Part shown: positions 11,395-22,384 of the stretch, piece by piece
Layout: every line of letters begins with the position of its first letter
How positions within the stretch are numbered: position 1 is the first letter of the stretch
Origin: Heterobilharzia americana
Taxonomy: Eukaryota; Platyhelminthes; Trematoda; Strigeidida; Schistosomatidae
Length of the DNA: 64,000 bases
Reading direction: 5' to 3'
NCBI GenBank assembly: GCA_944470555.2
Contig: OX104128.1
Span: forward strand, 58,721,257-58,785,256
Program-made: the position numbers and the translations under genes
Notes under the pieces: generated by a model
Database searches by the model: none
What the model saw: the letters and a program-made list of their open reading frames with translations, nothing else
Told to the model about the DNA's origin: nothing

Positions 11395-12640
11395 AGGGCT
11401 GTGGCTGATTAACTAAGGGAGTTGACTTGGCCTATGGGTTCGAACACCTTTCCGCCTACCATCCTGTTAGAGCCTATGGTAAGCATATCGGGTGAGTTGT
11501 GTACGTCGAGTAATGTCCGTCAAGGATGCCCATTCTCTGCATTCTTATTCGATTATATCATCGATGTTCTTATGGAGGTCTCCCTCTCATCAAGTGACCA
11601 TATTGGGATTGATCTAATCACAGGAGAACTCTCAGTAGACTTAGAATACTCAGATGACATAGTCCTGTTATGTGAAGACGCTGACAAGATCCAGAGTCTT
11701 CTAAACACCTTGAGTGGAAATTCAAGAATGTTTGGCATATGTTTCTCTCTCTCTCTCTCTCTCCACCTACATTCAAATTGTTGCTCCACAACTGGTCTTC
11801 AACGGTACTCCGAATAACAACAGAGATTGAATTGGTTCAGTGTGTTGAACACTTCACTGATTACCTGAGAAGTCGGATCAATCCTGCTCTGGTCCGTTGG
11901 TCAACGGTCGACCAAACCTCTGCACGCATACAAAGGTTTCGCTTGGTTGTTGCCAACTTATGCCACAGGTGGCACCACTGTGATATCCAATTGTCTACTG
12001 TGGGTTGAGTGTACTGTGTTGCAGTCCACTCTGTTCTACTGTGTGGTTGTAAAGTATGTCCATTAGAGGTAGGAGACATGAGAAGGCTTCAGGTGTTTGA
12101 CCACCATAGCATACACCTTGTTTCGTAGTGTCACCAGGTGAGTAATATAGAAGATAGACGTAGAGTTTTAGGTAGGAGAGGTAAGACTGAGGTGGCTGGT
12201 TAGAGTATGTGTTATGTATGCTTGGTCACCGTCTGTCTCGTCATACAATGTTGGCCGAAGTAGGTTCAGGCTAGTGAAAAGTGTTCGGGGTGGTCATCAA
12301 TGTACGAAGTTATCGACAGTTGGTTAGAGCCATGTAAGGTGGTGCAGACAAGGCAGTTGGGGTCCACGGGAGATGATATGGTGATATGGAACAGATGCAT
12401 ACACACATTATCTTCATCTTAACCTCAATACTTGATCGCATCATCATCTTACTCTTCCCTTCCTCTCTTCTATCACTCTCTACTCCTACTTCTTTCGACT
12501 GAGTTTTCTTACCATCTTCACCCTCCATTTTATTGTCTTGTTACTTGATGTGGTGATATGAGATGAGATGTGACAACTTCGACCATTAAGCGGAAATGCC
12601 TGGTCCTATATTAATCCTAATGATAATGAGTATTATCATG
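11395..12640 (+). pseudogene. CR1-like retrotransposon, RT palm to 3' end
   Basis: The best-preserved CR1-like copy. An open stretch at 11422-11817 has the RT palm: VRQGCPFSAFLF, then DLEYSDDIVLLCEDADKIQSLL, where the normal YADD box reads YSDD. A TC microsatellite at about 11743-11762 replaces the MRFSPSK-type segment. Downstream frames give VEHFTDYLRS, SARIQRFRLVVANL, and 3' UTR ending 'atgcctggtcctatattaat'. The upstream endonuclease and finger domains are absent (5' truncation typical of non-LTR elements). Confidence 0.85.
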
Positions 12641-12809
12641 AATGGACAGTGTGATCTCATCTGTCGCTACTTACCAGTTAAACATGCTATAACTTGTACA
12701 GGTTGTAATTCTCCGATGATGGTGGTAGTCGATGTCCTACCATACTAGAAGGGTTTGTTGCATAGTGATTAGATAAAAAGCAGTTACTTTTCCCCTTAAC
12801 ATCTCCTTA

Positions 12810-13665
12810 AACATAATAATATGGACCTAAATGTCATCGACATCAGTGATTAGTTCACGAGTTCAAGCTGAAGATGTCAGCGTATGTCAGTGTGATATGA
12901 GAAAGACGCATTACGATAACCACCCTGAGAATGTCATTCAAGAGGTTAAAAGCTATGTGCAGAACAATTCAAGAGGAAAATCAAATGAGGAATCTTGAAT
13001 GAGTACAACACTTCTACTGTTCCACTAACGTACAACTGAACAGTCACAATCGATTTTAAGAAACCGCTGAATCACAACCTTCTACAAGACAACCAACACT
13101 CACTCTCAGGAATGCTTCAGTTCACTTAAAATATAAAATTCCTCTCTACCTCCCTCCACACAGAATTGTATCTACAGATTAGGCTATATTGATTGTGATG
13201 TTGATTATTATTGGGGAATCATTGTGAGACATCCTCATTCATATTAAACAACATGCAACCCTGCACAAAACAACCTCCAAATAATCTTGTACAACTGGAG
13301 AATTTACAAATCAAATCAGCAATTGTGGATTTGTGCTGTCTATCATAGTCACAGAATTGATATTGAAAATATGAAGGTTATTCATACTACAAGGAAAAGA
13401 TGAATCGTAATGGACTATAAGCAGAGAAAGGAAGATCTAACTATTCAACTAACTTGGATAGTATATCCGGAAGGCGCACACACACACACATAACACCAGT
13501 TCTCCATCTCACACCTACCTACCCTTGAAGTCATGGACTAATCATCACTGATAACGATAACATTATTATTATTATCATCATTATTATGGTCATCATATAT
13601 GAAGGATGTGATGTGATTGATTTGTCACCAAATACTATTTCAACAGTCGATAACTTGTACAGGTT
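12810..13665 (+). repeat. Unclassified 0.85-kb dispersed repeat, copy 1
   Basis: Bases 12820-13370 match 49210-49760 with roughly one change every 15-20 bases by eye. Weaker similarity continues to 13665 and 50085 ('tgtgattgatttgtcacca' against 'cgattgatttatcacca'). No open frame, terminal inverted repeat, Pol III box or ribozyme was seen. Copy 2 lies immediately before the 4464-bp tandem duplication. Confidence 0.75.
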
Positions 13666-14224
13666 TCATCGTCTGAAGGAAGTGGCTTGCATGAGGTCAT
13701 GAAACACTGGCAATTAGTCTACTGCATTGATATTTTATAAATACATTTCCTTTATAATCCACTTATGGAGTCCTCAACCTATTCAACTCTATCAGGTCGA
13801 ATTTTGACCCTGAAGTCTATGAAATACTTTTTTGTCATGGATGTTCTTCATTTTTTCAACATAGCTCTAAATAGGTCTAGTAATAATCTCTTTCAGTTGA
13901 TTTTCACCCATTAAAAAACTTTCTAGTTTTCAAATCCTTTACTTTGTTGCACCAATTTATCACATGGTAATCTTCATTTTCACTTTTCTTGGAAAGCTCA
14001 GGGGAAACTCAAGGTCATTGATGTTTATTTCAGAAATCGTTTACTTTGCATGCAGTCCTACACATAGACTAATCTGTTAATAAGAATTTAGTAGTTCATG
14101 TGTTATATGTCATTATGTTCAATTTCTTTGTGGAAGAATACTGCAAGTCAGATAATTAAAAATGTGGATATTTTTGTAATTCCTCGTTATGCGTCCTGGA
14201 TTCCCGTGTTAGCAATCTAGTTAA

Positions 14225-14515
14225 CTTCAATGTGCTGAAATATTCTGTTGTGCAGTACATCGCGATGGCAAGTCATCTTACCTTGGTGGCCAAATCGATC
14301 GAAACTAGACAAGGTGAAGAGTTAGTTACCATTCAGTGACCAGCTATTGTACTTAGTCCAATTCTGCAGGAGATGAACCGCGGCATAAATAGCTCAGCGG
14401 TGATGTGTTTGACTGCAATACTAGATGACGCTGGTTAGGATCTCACCCTTGAATACGTCAGCTCCTTCGAGGCTGCTGACGAATGCGGCGGATACGAAGC
14501 CTAGGCGAAGCAGGG
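14225..14515 (+). mobile_element. Family 2 tRNA-like/hammerhead repeat, head preceded by a tail
   Basis: 14265-14360 matches the family 2 tail (gcgatg...cttgg.gg.ca, actagacaaggtga). It is followed directly by a second unit's head ('gaaccgcggc...aatagctcagcggtga') and a ribozyme at about 14472-14510. The ribozyme keeps CTGACGA but has GAAG for GAAA and GGC for GTC, so it should not cleave. The tail-to-head join means a partial dimer. Confidence 0.6.
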
Positions 14516-15110
14516 TTAAGCATTTGCCTACTTGGATCATGTGTGGCACCAACTGGCCTAGATATCCAACTGTCTATCAAAAGACGAGTGTACTGCTCAA
14601 TAGTCCATTTGGTCCTGCTATACAACTGTAACATGGCTGTTGGAAGTGGAAGGTAATGAAGCGGTCATATGGTCACTTATGGCTTCGCAGTGTAGCTCGC
14701 GTTTGGTGGAATCACACCACCGTATGAGTAATGCAGACGAAGGGTACTAGGCAAGGCAGTTGAATCGATCGATGAGGTTATGAACCTTCATCAGTTGAGG
14801 TGTCTCACATATGTGTTTTAGATGCCGACCCATTGCCTACTTCGACGTGCCATCCTGGGGAAGCTATCTTGTGTTGGAAGAGGGTTGAGGATGGCCACAC
14901 CAAAACTTGACACCAGTCGATGAAGTCTCCTATTGTTGGTCTGAACCGTGTGCGAAGATATAAACTGCCTGGTTAGAGTTGCAAGATGATAGGAATCGAT
15001 GATATGGCTGGAAATCGGTCACACTCGCGTAAATTCTCCCCCTCCCCTCACACAATTTTATCTACTTTGATGTCACTCTCATTCTATCGATCTGTGACAA
15101 GTTGAACCAC
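14515..15110 (+). pseudogene. CR1-like retrotransposon 3' fragment
   Basis: Starts at the 'caactggcctagatatccaactgtctatcaaaag' segment and runs through degenerate LLYNCNMAV, RRVLGKAVESIDEV and LRRAILGK-like pieces to a 3' end near 15110. It is joined directly to the family 2 ribozyme repeat before it. Dead. Confidence 0.65.
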
Positions 15111-15635
15111 TATCTAGTGATTATGTTTTACTTGTAAGACAAAATTCCCATCGAGACAAAACATGAACGATGCGAGAAATGTTCAATAAACACGTGGAAT
15201 TTAAAACGTAATGATGAAAAGGGGAGAGGTCTTCGTTGAGGATGTTATTTTTATTTGGGATGATCGATCTGTTTCGGTGTATTAGTTTGTGAAAAGGATA
15301 ACTTGATATTATCTTAAGTTTCCTGAGCACTGTCATCGCTTCGTAGTCTACTGGATAACGTTGTGACATTTGAAGTGATGAGTTTCATCGGAGAGAAAGC
15401 ATCACTCCTCTAGGAGATAATTAAATTTAATTGACGAGTCTGAAATAGGATGGATTTTACTGTTTATCACCATCGTACAAGTAACATTATCCATAACCTT
15501 GAAAAATTATTTTACATTTTCTCTGTTTTGTTGTTTTTCACAGTCATTCTATTTATATTGATTCGTTAATGTTTAACATTTCACTTTTGTTTCTTTTTTC
15601 CTCTTTTTTGACACTAGTTTCTCCTGTTTCTTCAG

Positions 15636-15676
15636 GTTCTACCAATCCATGGTCAGTGGGCACAACCGATGCAATC

Positions 15677-15707
<31 letters not shown>

Positions 15708-15967
15708 GTAGTAGTAGTAGTGGTGGTGGTAATAATCATACAACTTGGCAAACATCTCCATCTCTACCGTCTGCTTTACTGCCTCCAGAACCTGATTGTT
15801 TATCTGATCCATTCGATTTAGGTTGGGTGGATAGAGCTACAGCTGGTACTGTACTGGCTACTAATAATACATCAATAGACAGAAGTATTGGCAATCCTTT
15901 TGTAATTACCAATGGAAGCGGTTCATTGAATCAAGATACACCTGTATTGCATAATCAGACTACATGA
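15636..15967 (+). CDS. Terminal coding exon, Numb-like endocytic adaptor
   Basis: The acceptor TTCTTCAG/G at 15635 follows a long pyrimidine tract; the frame runs to TGA at 15965-15967. Of about 110 residues, the start is GSTNPWS, then Asn, Ser and Gly homopolymer runs coded by a trinucleotide array (15678-15732), then SALLPPEPDCLSDPFDLGW and, 30 residues later, GNPFV. Known biology: DPF binds the AP-2 alpha ear and NPF binds EH domains; Numb proteins end with a DPF..W segment followed by NPF and regulate endocytosis and Notch signalling. The order and spacing fit Numb, but epsin-type adaptors also use DPF/NPF and the PTB domain lies outside the window. Confidence 0.65.
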
Positions 15968-16828
15968 TATAACATTCTGTTGTTGGTATGTATATATAGT
16001 TGAAAAGATAGAGCATCTTGATACAGATTCTTATTACTTCATTCTTCATCGATTTTTTTCTATCAACTCTACTCTTTGTCTTTGTAACCCTATGGATATT
16101 GTCTTTATTGATTTCAATGTTGACAATGATTGTGTAGTTATTTGTCAGTATTCATCCATTGGGTTAATAGGATTCCTTTCATATTCATTGTAATGGGTAA
16201 CCATAGTGTTTATGGGTTCATCTGTAAAGGATGATGATTATTTAAAATGGACAATGAAGTAACTGACTAGTGTGTGTAGTGTCAACATACTTATTATTAT
16301 CTTGTGATTTCAAGTTGTTTTTTTTCTTCTTATTGTCTTTGTGTAAAATTGTTGTCTGACAGTTGATGAGATACAGAGTGAGACAGAGAGAAACGTCAAT
16401 GCCTATCCAAAATAACGGTATGTGTATGTTAAACACTCCTCCATTCTCGATGATGGTACAATTGGTGTTCATTACACCAACTCTCTTCTTCCTGTATGTG
16501 TGTGTGTTTGTTTTTATTGTTATTGTTAATTATTTATAGGATAAATAAGGAGTACATTACAACTTTTGGCATCTGCACACTATCCCCCCCCTGCCATATT
16601 TATTGATCAGTTATTTTTCTGTTCATATGCATACTGTAATAATTTGTGTTGACCTTGATGAGTGTAAGCATGCTCATTGACCTCCTCCCTTGCCTACCCA
16701 CCAAATGTGCATATACCCCGCCTTGTCTTTGTTCCTCTTCTTTCAGATTCCTTCTTTTATGACTTTTAATGAATGTGTGGTGGGGGGGGGGGGGCGTGTA
16801 CTCACGGTGTTCGTTGTGATGACCCCTA

Positions 16829-16869
<41 letters not shown>

Positions 16870-17640
16870 GCTATTATCACCATTGGTAATGTATAATTTG
16901 GCATTTCATCGCTTATGCTTTTATTTGTCTCCCATCTATTATTGTTTATGCTTTGTGTTGATTTCCTCCAACCTCTTAGTAGTAGAAGTAGTTTTACATA
17001 GGTGATCATATCTGTACAACATAAATGCTTCGATTTCGTAGCGCTTTCTTTTTGTTGGTGTTAATATTGACTGTTTATTTATTAACTAAAACGTTTTAAC
17101 ACTCTTACTGCTTTAAGTGTTTGCAATATTCTTGTTAAGCGTAATTTTCTCATCCTCTCATATGTGATCTCTCTGAACTAGTCAGAATGGATATGTAGGG
17201 CTTAAATCTGGTTACACTTCTTTTCCAGTTGGCCATCTATATGCTGATAGTATTAGTAATAATAATGACAATAATAATGCCAACTTTTCATCAGTGACCT
17301 TGACCTATTTATTTATTTATTCTTGTTTGTAAAATTGCGCCAGAAATATCATCTTTTGTTGTTGTTAACTTTACGCCTTCATAAAATCCCTTATTCCACC
17401 TGCTTTCTATGTTTTTAAACATTTGAGCGTATTTTACACCTGACAACATTCTTCGGTGTTTATTTTTTCTTTTCTGTGTGTGTGTGTGTGCTGGTCACCT
17501 TGACCAGATAACAAATTGACTTCATTTGTCTTATTAGTTTGTTTTTCATATTGTTTTTTTTCTTGGGAGCGGGGGGGGGGATTAGGGCTTGGTTGCGACA
17601 GCCAGGTCTGTGTTTGTCTAACTCGAAATATTTTATAGTG
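15968..17640 (+). other. Probable 3' UTR and downstream flank of the Numb-like gene
   Basis: This stretch is nearly free of transposon similarity, unlike its surroundings, which fits a long 3' UTR. It has low-complexity tracts: a G-run at about 16781-16795, (ATT)n at 16828-16873, a TG array at 17475-17490, and a G-run at 17569-17580. I could not fix a polyadenylation site. Confidence 0.35.
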
Positions 17641-17659
17641 GTATTACTACGAAGTTGAA

Positions 17660-17890
17660 ACGTCAGGCAATATCGAGGCCTATTAGTTGCCGATTAATTT
17701 CGGTCCAACCAATGATGAGAGTAATACCAAACAACAACATTAAAACCCATGCCCTGTCATGACTCGAACGCTTAGTGGATAACTCTGTGGCGTTTGAAGT
17801 CCTGAGTTCGAGTCTTAGTGCATCCAGCTAATGAGATAGGACCTGCGTCAAGCTGGATCTCACTGCTGGCCACTAACCATCATTATTAAT
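17660..17890 (+). mobile_element. Family 1 (Sm-alpha-like) repeat, ribozyme deleted
   Basis: Shares the order 'gcaatatcgaggc', 'gattaatttcggtccaacc', a B-box (GAGTTCGAGTC), 'atccagct' and 'tggatctcactgctggccactaaccatc' with other family 1 copies. The ribozyme region reads CTAATGAG and lacks GAAA, so catalysis is lost. Confidence 0.6.
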
Positions 17891-18214
17891 AATTTTAATT
17901 AGACTTTAGAGAAAGATTGACAATAAAAACCAAGTTATTTTCATTCTGTCATACTTTATGGCGGTGTATACCCGTGTGCTTAAATGTGTGTGTAGTTGTT
18001 CTTTTTTGTGAGTGTGTGTGTGTGCGCGCACGATGATTTTCGACTTCATCTTGTTCAATATTGATTTGGCAAGGATGCATATACGTTGATGATTGGCAGT
18101 CTTGTTATTGATTCACTAGTCGACACGACATTCTTGTCATATTATTGTGTTGAATCATAAACGGATCGATTTTAGATAAGGTGAAAATATCCTTTTTTGG
18201 ATAAATATAATATT

Positions 18215-18370
18215 TGTGTTACTTACCTAAACCTGGGAGCGTTGGAGAGCTGTTTGGTTCCTCAGTATGTCACTCCTCCCCAATACTCAGCTACAACCTC
18301 GCTGGGGGTCGAACTCAGGACCTTCACGTCTTCCGATAAACGCATTAACCATTCAACCATACAGTTCGTG
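18215..18370 (-). mobile_element. Family 3 repeat fragment, minus strand
   Basis: The reverse complement has the B-box (AGTTCGACCCC), a damaged ribozyme and the tail 'cccaggttt'. It is paired with a plus-strand copy at 18480. Confidence 0.5.
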
Positions 18371-18479
18371 ATAAATACTATCCTGAACTAAATAAAATCC
18401 ACATAAACCTGAAACTAAATAACTGCATAGTACTCACTAGTATAACATGCTTATTGTGATGGACATCTCAAAGTTTTAA

Positions 18480-18785
18480 TGAGAAGTCGTGACCTGTATG
18501 GTCAATCAGTCGGAAGTGAAGATCTTGGTGGATAGTTGCGCTATGTCGCGAATCGATAGATGTAAAAGACTGTGAACCATCCGACTGTGATTCAATGGCT
18601 GAGTGGTTAGCGTGTTCTCCAAGAGATCCTGTGTTCTTGACTCCGATCCTCCATGGGATAGTGAGTATAGACTGATGAAGACTCCCATATTAGGACGAAA
18701 TAGCTGTTCGGTGCTCACAGGTTTCCAATGGTTTTTTAACTGATGTCAGTCCTTGACGGGTAGTACCTTGAACAAAATTAAATCC
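18480..18785 (+). mobile_element. Family 3 repeat, plus strand
   Basis: Begins with the family 5' end ('aatgagaagtcgtgacc'), has a tRNA-like head ('ttcaatggctgagtggttagcg'), a ribozyme-like stretch at 18672-18720 with CTGATGA and GAAAT but a shifted stem II, and the tail 'ctgatgtcagtcc'. Probably inactive. Confidence 0.6.
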
Positions 18786-18789
18786 CCAT

Positions 18790-20390
18790 AAACTCTAAAA
18801 TGAAATTTTTCTATCAATATTTGAGTATCTTAACATTTAAGAAGTACAATATCGGAGAATAAAAAAATAATGACAAGATACGGAGTTTTTCAAATTCAAA
18901 AGTTGGCTTGGTTACAGAGAATAATCTAGAAAGCAGATAATTTGAATCAAAGTTATACTATTGTACATGTGGTATGAATTGACAATTATGTCATACTGAT
19001 TGTTTCCTGTAATCAACCAGTAGTAGTTTATTCCACAAACTGAAAGTAAAATAATTCACTTTATTTTCGGTTCTTATATCTGGCTGGATGTTTGGCTGTA
19101 ATTCTCTATCCATCTGCTTGCACTCAGTGAACAGTCGCTTCAGTCAGCGCTCCTCTTAAAGAAAGACTTCGGAATACTATAGAAAATAAGTTGCAACTAG
19201 GGTAATATATAAAAATGGTCATGCAATTCAGATACACGGTATCGGTTGTATGCAAGTTGGATAGACGTAATCGACGGGAAGTCGTACTACCGCCAACTTC
19301 GACGGAAATGATGTCATCAAAGGGTGAAATTCAAATACGCATCACTCGTTGCTATCCAGTTGGAGACGTTACCAATGAACTGTTTTGGGCTATCCCCGTG
19401 ATACTATTCAGTGTAAGGTAGTGAGAAGGATATTCGAAATTGGAAATGCTTGATCGAAAGTACTAGGACCAATCAAGCATATCTTATTTAACGAGAACCC
19501 GAACCTTGTGATAATTTTTTGGTCACTCGTTAATTGCACTACAAGTGTTCAAGACGGGAATAGTAGCATTTTTGTGGTGATAGCACACGTATAGCCAGTT
19601 GATAATTATGTGAATCTATCCTTTACACCTTTTGTGTATTTGACCTCAGCTATGACAATACCTATCCTAGTTATCTTCCTCAGGATTGTTTTATACTCAA
19701 AAGGTGTTTTTGAACTGAAATCCACTCGACAACTAGGTACATATTCAAACAGTGGGCAATTAATATACTTCACCTATTGTTTGACAGCGGAAACCTCGGT
19801 AGGCGGGACGGGACTCGAACCCATGACACTGCTCGGAAGTCAATTATCTCTCTTACCACTCAGTAGTAGCTGTGATTAAGCCTACTGAGAATACACAACT
19901 GACACGTGAGGCACACAAACACCATTTGTTTTTGAAAGTACAGAGAAAAGTATGCATATATAATGCCAAGAAAGGTGTGTGGGCAGTTTAGTCAAGTTAT
20001 AGGAAATAAAAATGATTGATTACCAGGTCAAAGGCTTATATCATTGACTGTTTAGTTGTTAGTTTATTCACATTATACATAGCTAATAATCAAATATTCA
20101 CTTCGATGGCCAATCTTAACAGTAACGTATTCTCTAAATCTTGAATCTTTTAGTTATCATGGTGTAAAGATAACCCTTAAAGTAGGCCTGATGTTGTATA
20201 GGCTAGGATAAAAATCGTAATACGTAGTGGATGTTTTACATTGGTTCATAAGAGACTAGAAGTATTAGAACATTCAAGGAGGACTATGTCTACATCCAGC
20301 TTACTCTATGGTTGCAATGAAAGTCTGTTGTTATATGAATCAGTTTAGGTTTTCGTGACAGTTTAATTGATCGATATTTGACTGGAGGAT
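18790..20390. other. Mostly unassigned; one tRNA-like stretch
   Basis: Nothing coding was seen. At 19798-19880 the minus strand has a tRNA-like order with a B-box (GGTTCGAGTCCC read through 'gggactcgaaccc') and a weak A-box, likely another SINE head rather than a true tRNA gene because no cloverleaf could be drawn. Confidence 0.4.
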
Positions 20391-20394
20391 TTCT

Positions 20395-20585
20395 ATCTTA
20401 GTTTCATGAAGCGCTGCCTGACCTAGACACCGTCGTTTTTGCACTCATCAATATCGAAGGAACTGACGTCCCTTAGGACTGAGTTTCGAATCCGCCTCAA
20501 CCAGTATCGTAGTTCGATACGTTACGACTGATCCAATCGATCCGCGGTTGACTTTCTACAGGATTGGATTAGACACAGTAACTCA
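20395..20585 (-). mobile_element. Family 2 repeat, degenerate, minus strand
   Basis: The reverse complement gives the 'cctgtagaa' head start, a B-box-like element, and a ribozyme with CTCATCAAT-type core damage and 'cgacggtgtctaggtcaggc' in place of GAAACCTAGGTC. Recognised by the CCTAGGTCAGGC similarity. Confidence 0.5.
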
Positions 20586-20699
20586 TGTTTTATCAATTCT
20601 TAACGTCTTTCATATATATCCTATCTTGTCTCATACAACAAGTTCTGAAAGTAAAGATGAGTATTGCCTAGATGGCTAATATTCTAGATTGTTTATCCA

Positions 20700-20930
20700 T
20701 TTTGAAGTTGGTATTCACCATGTACTAGCACGAATTAGAGGAGCATTGGGAACTTGAGAGTACTGGACAGCTGTTTCGTCCCACTTATATGAGACTCCTC
20801 TGCAGTACACCTGGGATCAAACCGAGGATCTTTAGGTTCCGTAGCCGGGACGTTATTATTGGACCAATGGGTCAGAACCCGATGGCCCATATTTCCAACT
20901 TCTGTCAGTTCACCCAATATCACCGTTAAG
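20700..20930 (-). mobile_element. Family 3 repeat, minus strand
   Basis: Clear tail (GATGAATACC-type), ribozyme at 20761-20807 and tRNA-like head. The ribozyme has CAGAGGAG in place of CTGAGGAG (U4 lost), but keeps GAAAC, CAGCTGTC and both stems. It faces the plus-strand copy at 20955. Confidence 0.7.
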
Positions 20931-20954
20931 TATTTTTCCTTACAGCCACCAGGT

Positions 20955-21200
20955 TTTCCCCACCGGTCACGAAGTTGTAAGTATGGACCATTGGATTCCG
21001 ACCCAGTGGTCAAATGGTGTAACATGCTTGTCCACGGGACCTGAAGGTCACGGGTTCGATCCCTGTCTGGGCGGGGTCATGGCTGCGCACTCCTGAGAAT
21101 TCCCATACTAATGAGATGAAACAACTGTTGTCCAGTACTCCTAGGTTCCCAATGTTTCTCCAGCTGATATCAGTCCATGATGAATACCATCAAATTGTAT
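20955..21200 (+). mobile_element. Family 3 repeat, plus strand
   Basis: Head with A-box-like 'cagtggtcaaatgg' and B-box GGGTTCGATCCC, a ribozyme-like segment with CTGAGAAT and TGAAAC (core lost), and the tail 'ctgatatcagtccatgatgaatacc'. Head-to-head with the preceding minus copy. Confidence 0.7.
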
Positions 21201-21459
21201 TTTTGTAATTGCAAAACGATCCAGTCGGAACGCTTTTTCATTGTTCACCTGAGTGATTTAAGAAAAGCTATCCTGGTATAGACTCGTATCCATAGCAATA
21301 ACAGTTATGAATAGGCTTATGTACTGTTGCGTATATCCAACATAAAATTTTGTAATTGTAAACCAAGTTTGCTTACAACTCTCCTCAGTAATATACCATC
21401 ATATTTGTCATACTGTAAGTTCATTGAAATATATTTGCTGAAATATAAAAAGTTATTGG

Positions 21460-22010
21460 AAACTTTTGGCGAATCTGAGTGTGTTTGGCATATCAAATGT
21501 AAGGTGATGCTGGAGGATTGGTCTACTCCAACCACTCCTATTTTAAGGATAGAGAGTGTGATGGTTGGGTTTATTGACCACTTCACTTACTTGGAGAGTT
21601 CCACTAGCTCGGAATGATCTGCGTCATCCCCTGTGCTGATTAATGAGATATCCGATCATCTGTGAAACGACGAGTATACTGTAATACGTCTGAGATATGG
21701 CCGTTGAAAGTATAAGAGATTTTTGAACACGTATATTTGAAGTCTTGTTTTCGCATCATGTAATTACTGTGTGAGTAATTTTGAAGTCAGGCGAAATGTA
21801 TTAGGCATGGGTGGTTTGTCAGTTGATGAGATTGTGAACTTTCATCGACTGAGATGGCTTGGACATGTACTGCACATACCAATCCACTATCTACTTCGAC
21901 ATGTCATGCTAGAGGGAAGTTTGATTAAATTGGAATGGGGTTTATGGTAGTCAGTAGCAGCCGATGAAGTCTCTATCTGTCTGTGAGAGGTAAATAAGAT
22001 ATATGATCAT
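21460..22010 (+). pseudogene. CR1-like retrotransposon fragment
   Basis: Contains CKVMLEDW, FIDHFTYLES, and a degenerate 3' half with 'gttgatgagattgtgaactttcatcgactgagatggcttgg' (DEIVNFHRLRWLG). Indels and stops throughout. Confidence 0.7.
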
Positions 22011-22384
22011 TGTGTTGTTTTATTATCCTGAATTCTCCGTATTTCATACACTGAGATAAGGGATTTGTTAAGGTTGTTTTTATGCTTCATTGTTTATAGT
22101 CAGGTGGATTTTTCTCTTCAACAATTTATGTTTCCTTTGAAAGTATAATGACATGTGGAAGTTTACCTCTATCAAATCGTTCAGCATCTAAGGCTGCTTA
22201 TGGCTACATACTATGATACTTTGGAGAAGCACTCTCTAATCCTTAAACCTCACATCCTTGGTAGTTAGTCATTTATTTTAAGGGCGTATTCAGTGATTGA
22301 CTTAAATGTAAGCGATTGACAAAATAACATAGGAGTTTTGTTAATACACTTAGGTTTAATTTATTTTATGATTATTATTTTTCC

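Larger units (their letters stand above)
2309..15635 (+). other. 13.3-kb intron of the Numb-like gene
   Basis: Bounded by gtgagt at 2309 and a pyrimidine-rich tract ending TTCTTCAG at 15635. The two flanking exons are phase compatible. The intron is filled by CR1-like, RTE-like and Penelope-like remnants, ribozyme repeats and microsatellites listed separately. The stretches 2890-3590, 3765-4060, 5890-6080 and 13670-14220 show nothing I can name. Confidence 0.55.

Noticed and set aside
16743..17009. Open frames with poly-isoleucine on both strands
   Set aside because: Produced by an (ATT)n array; no splice or family support.
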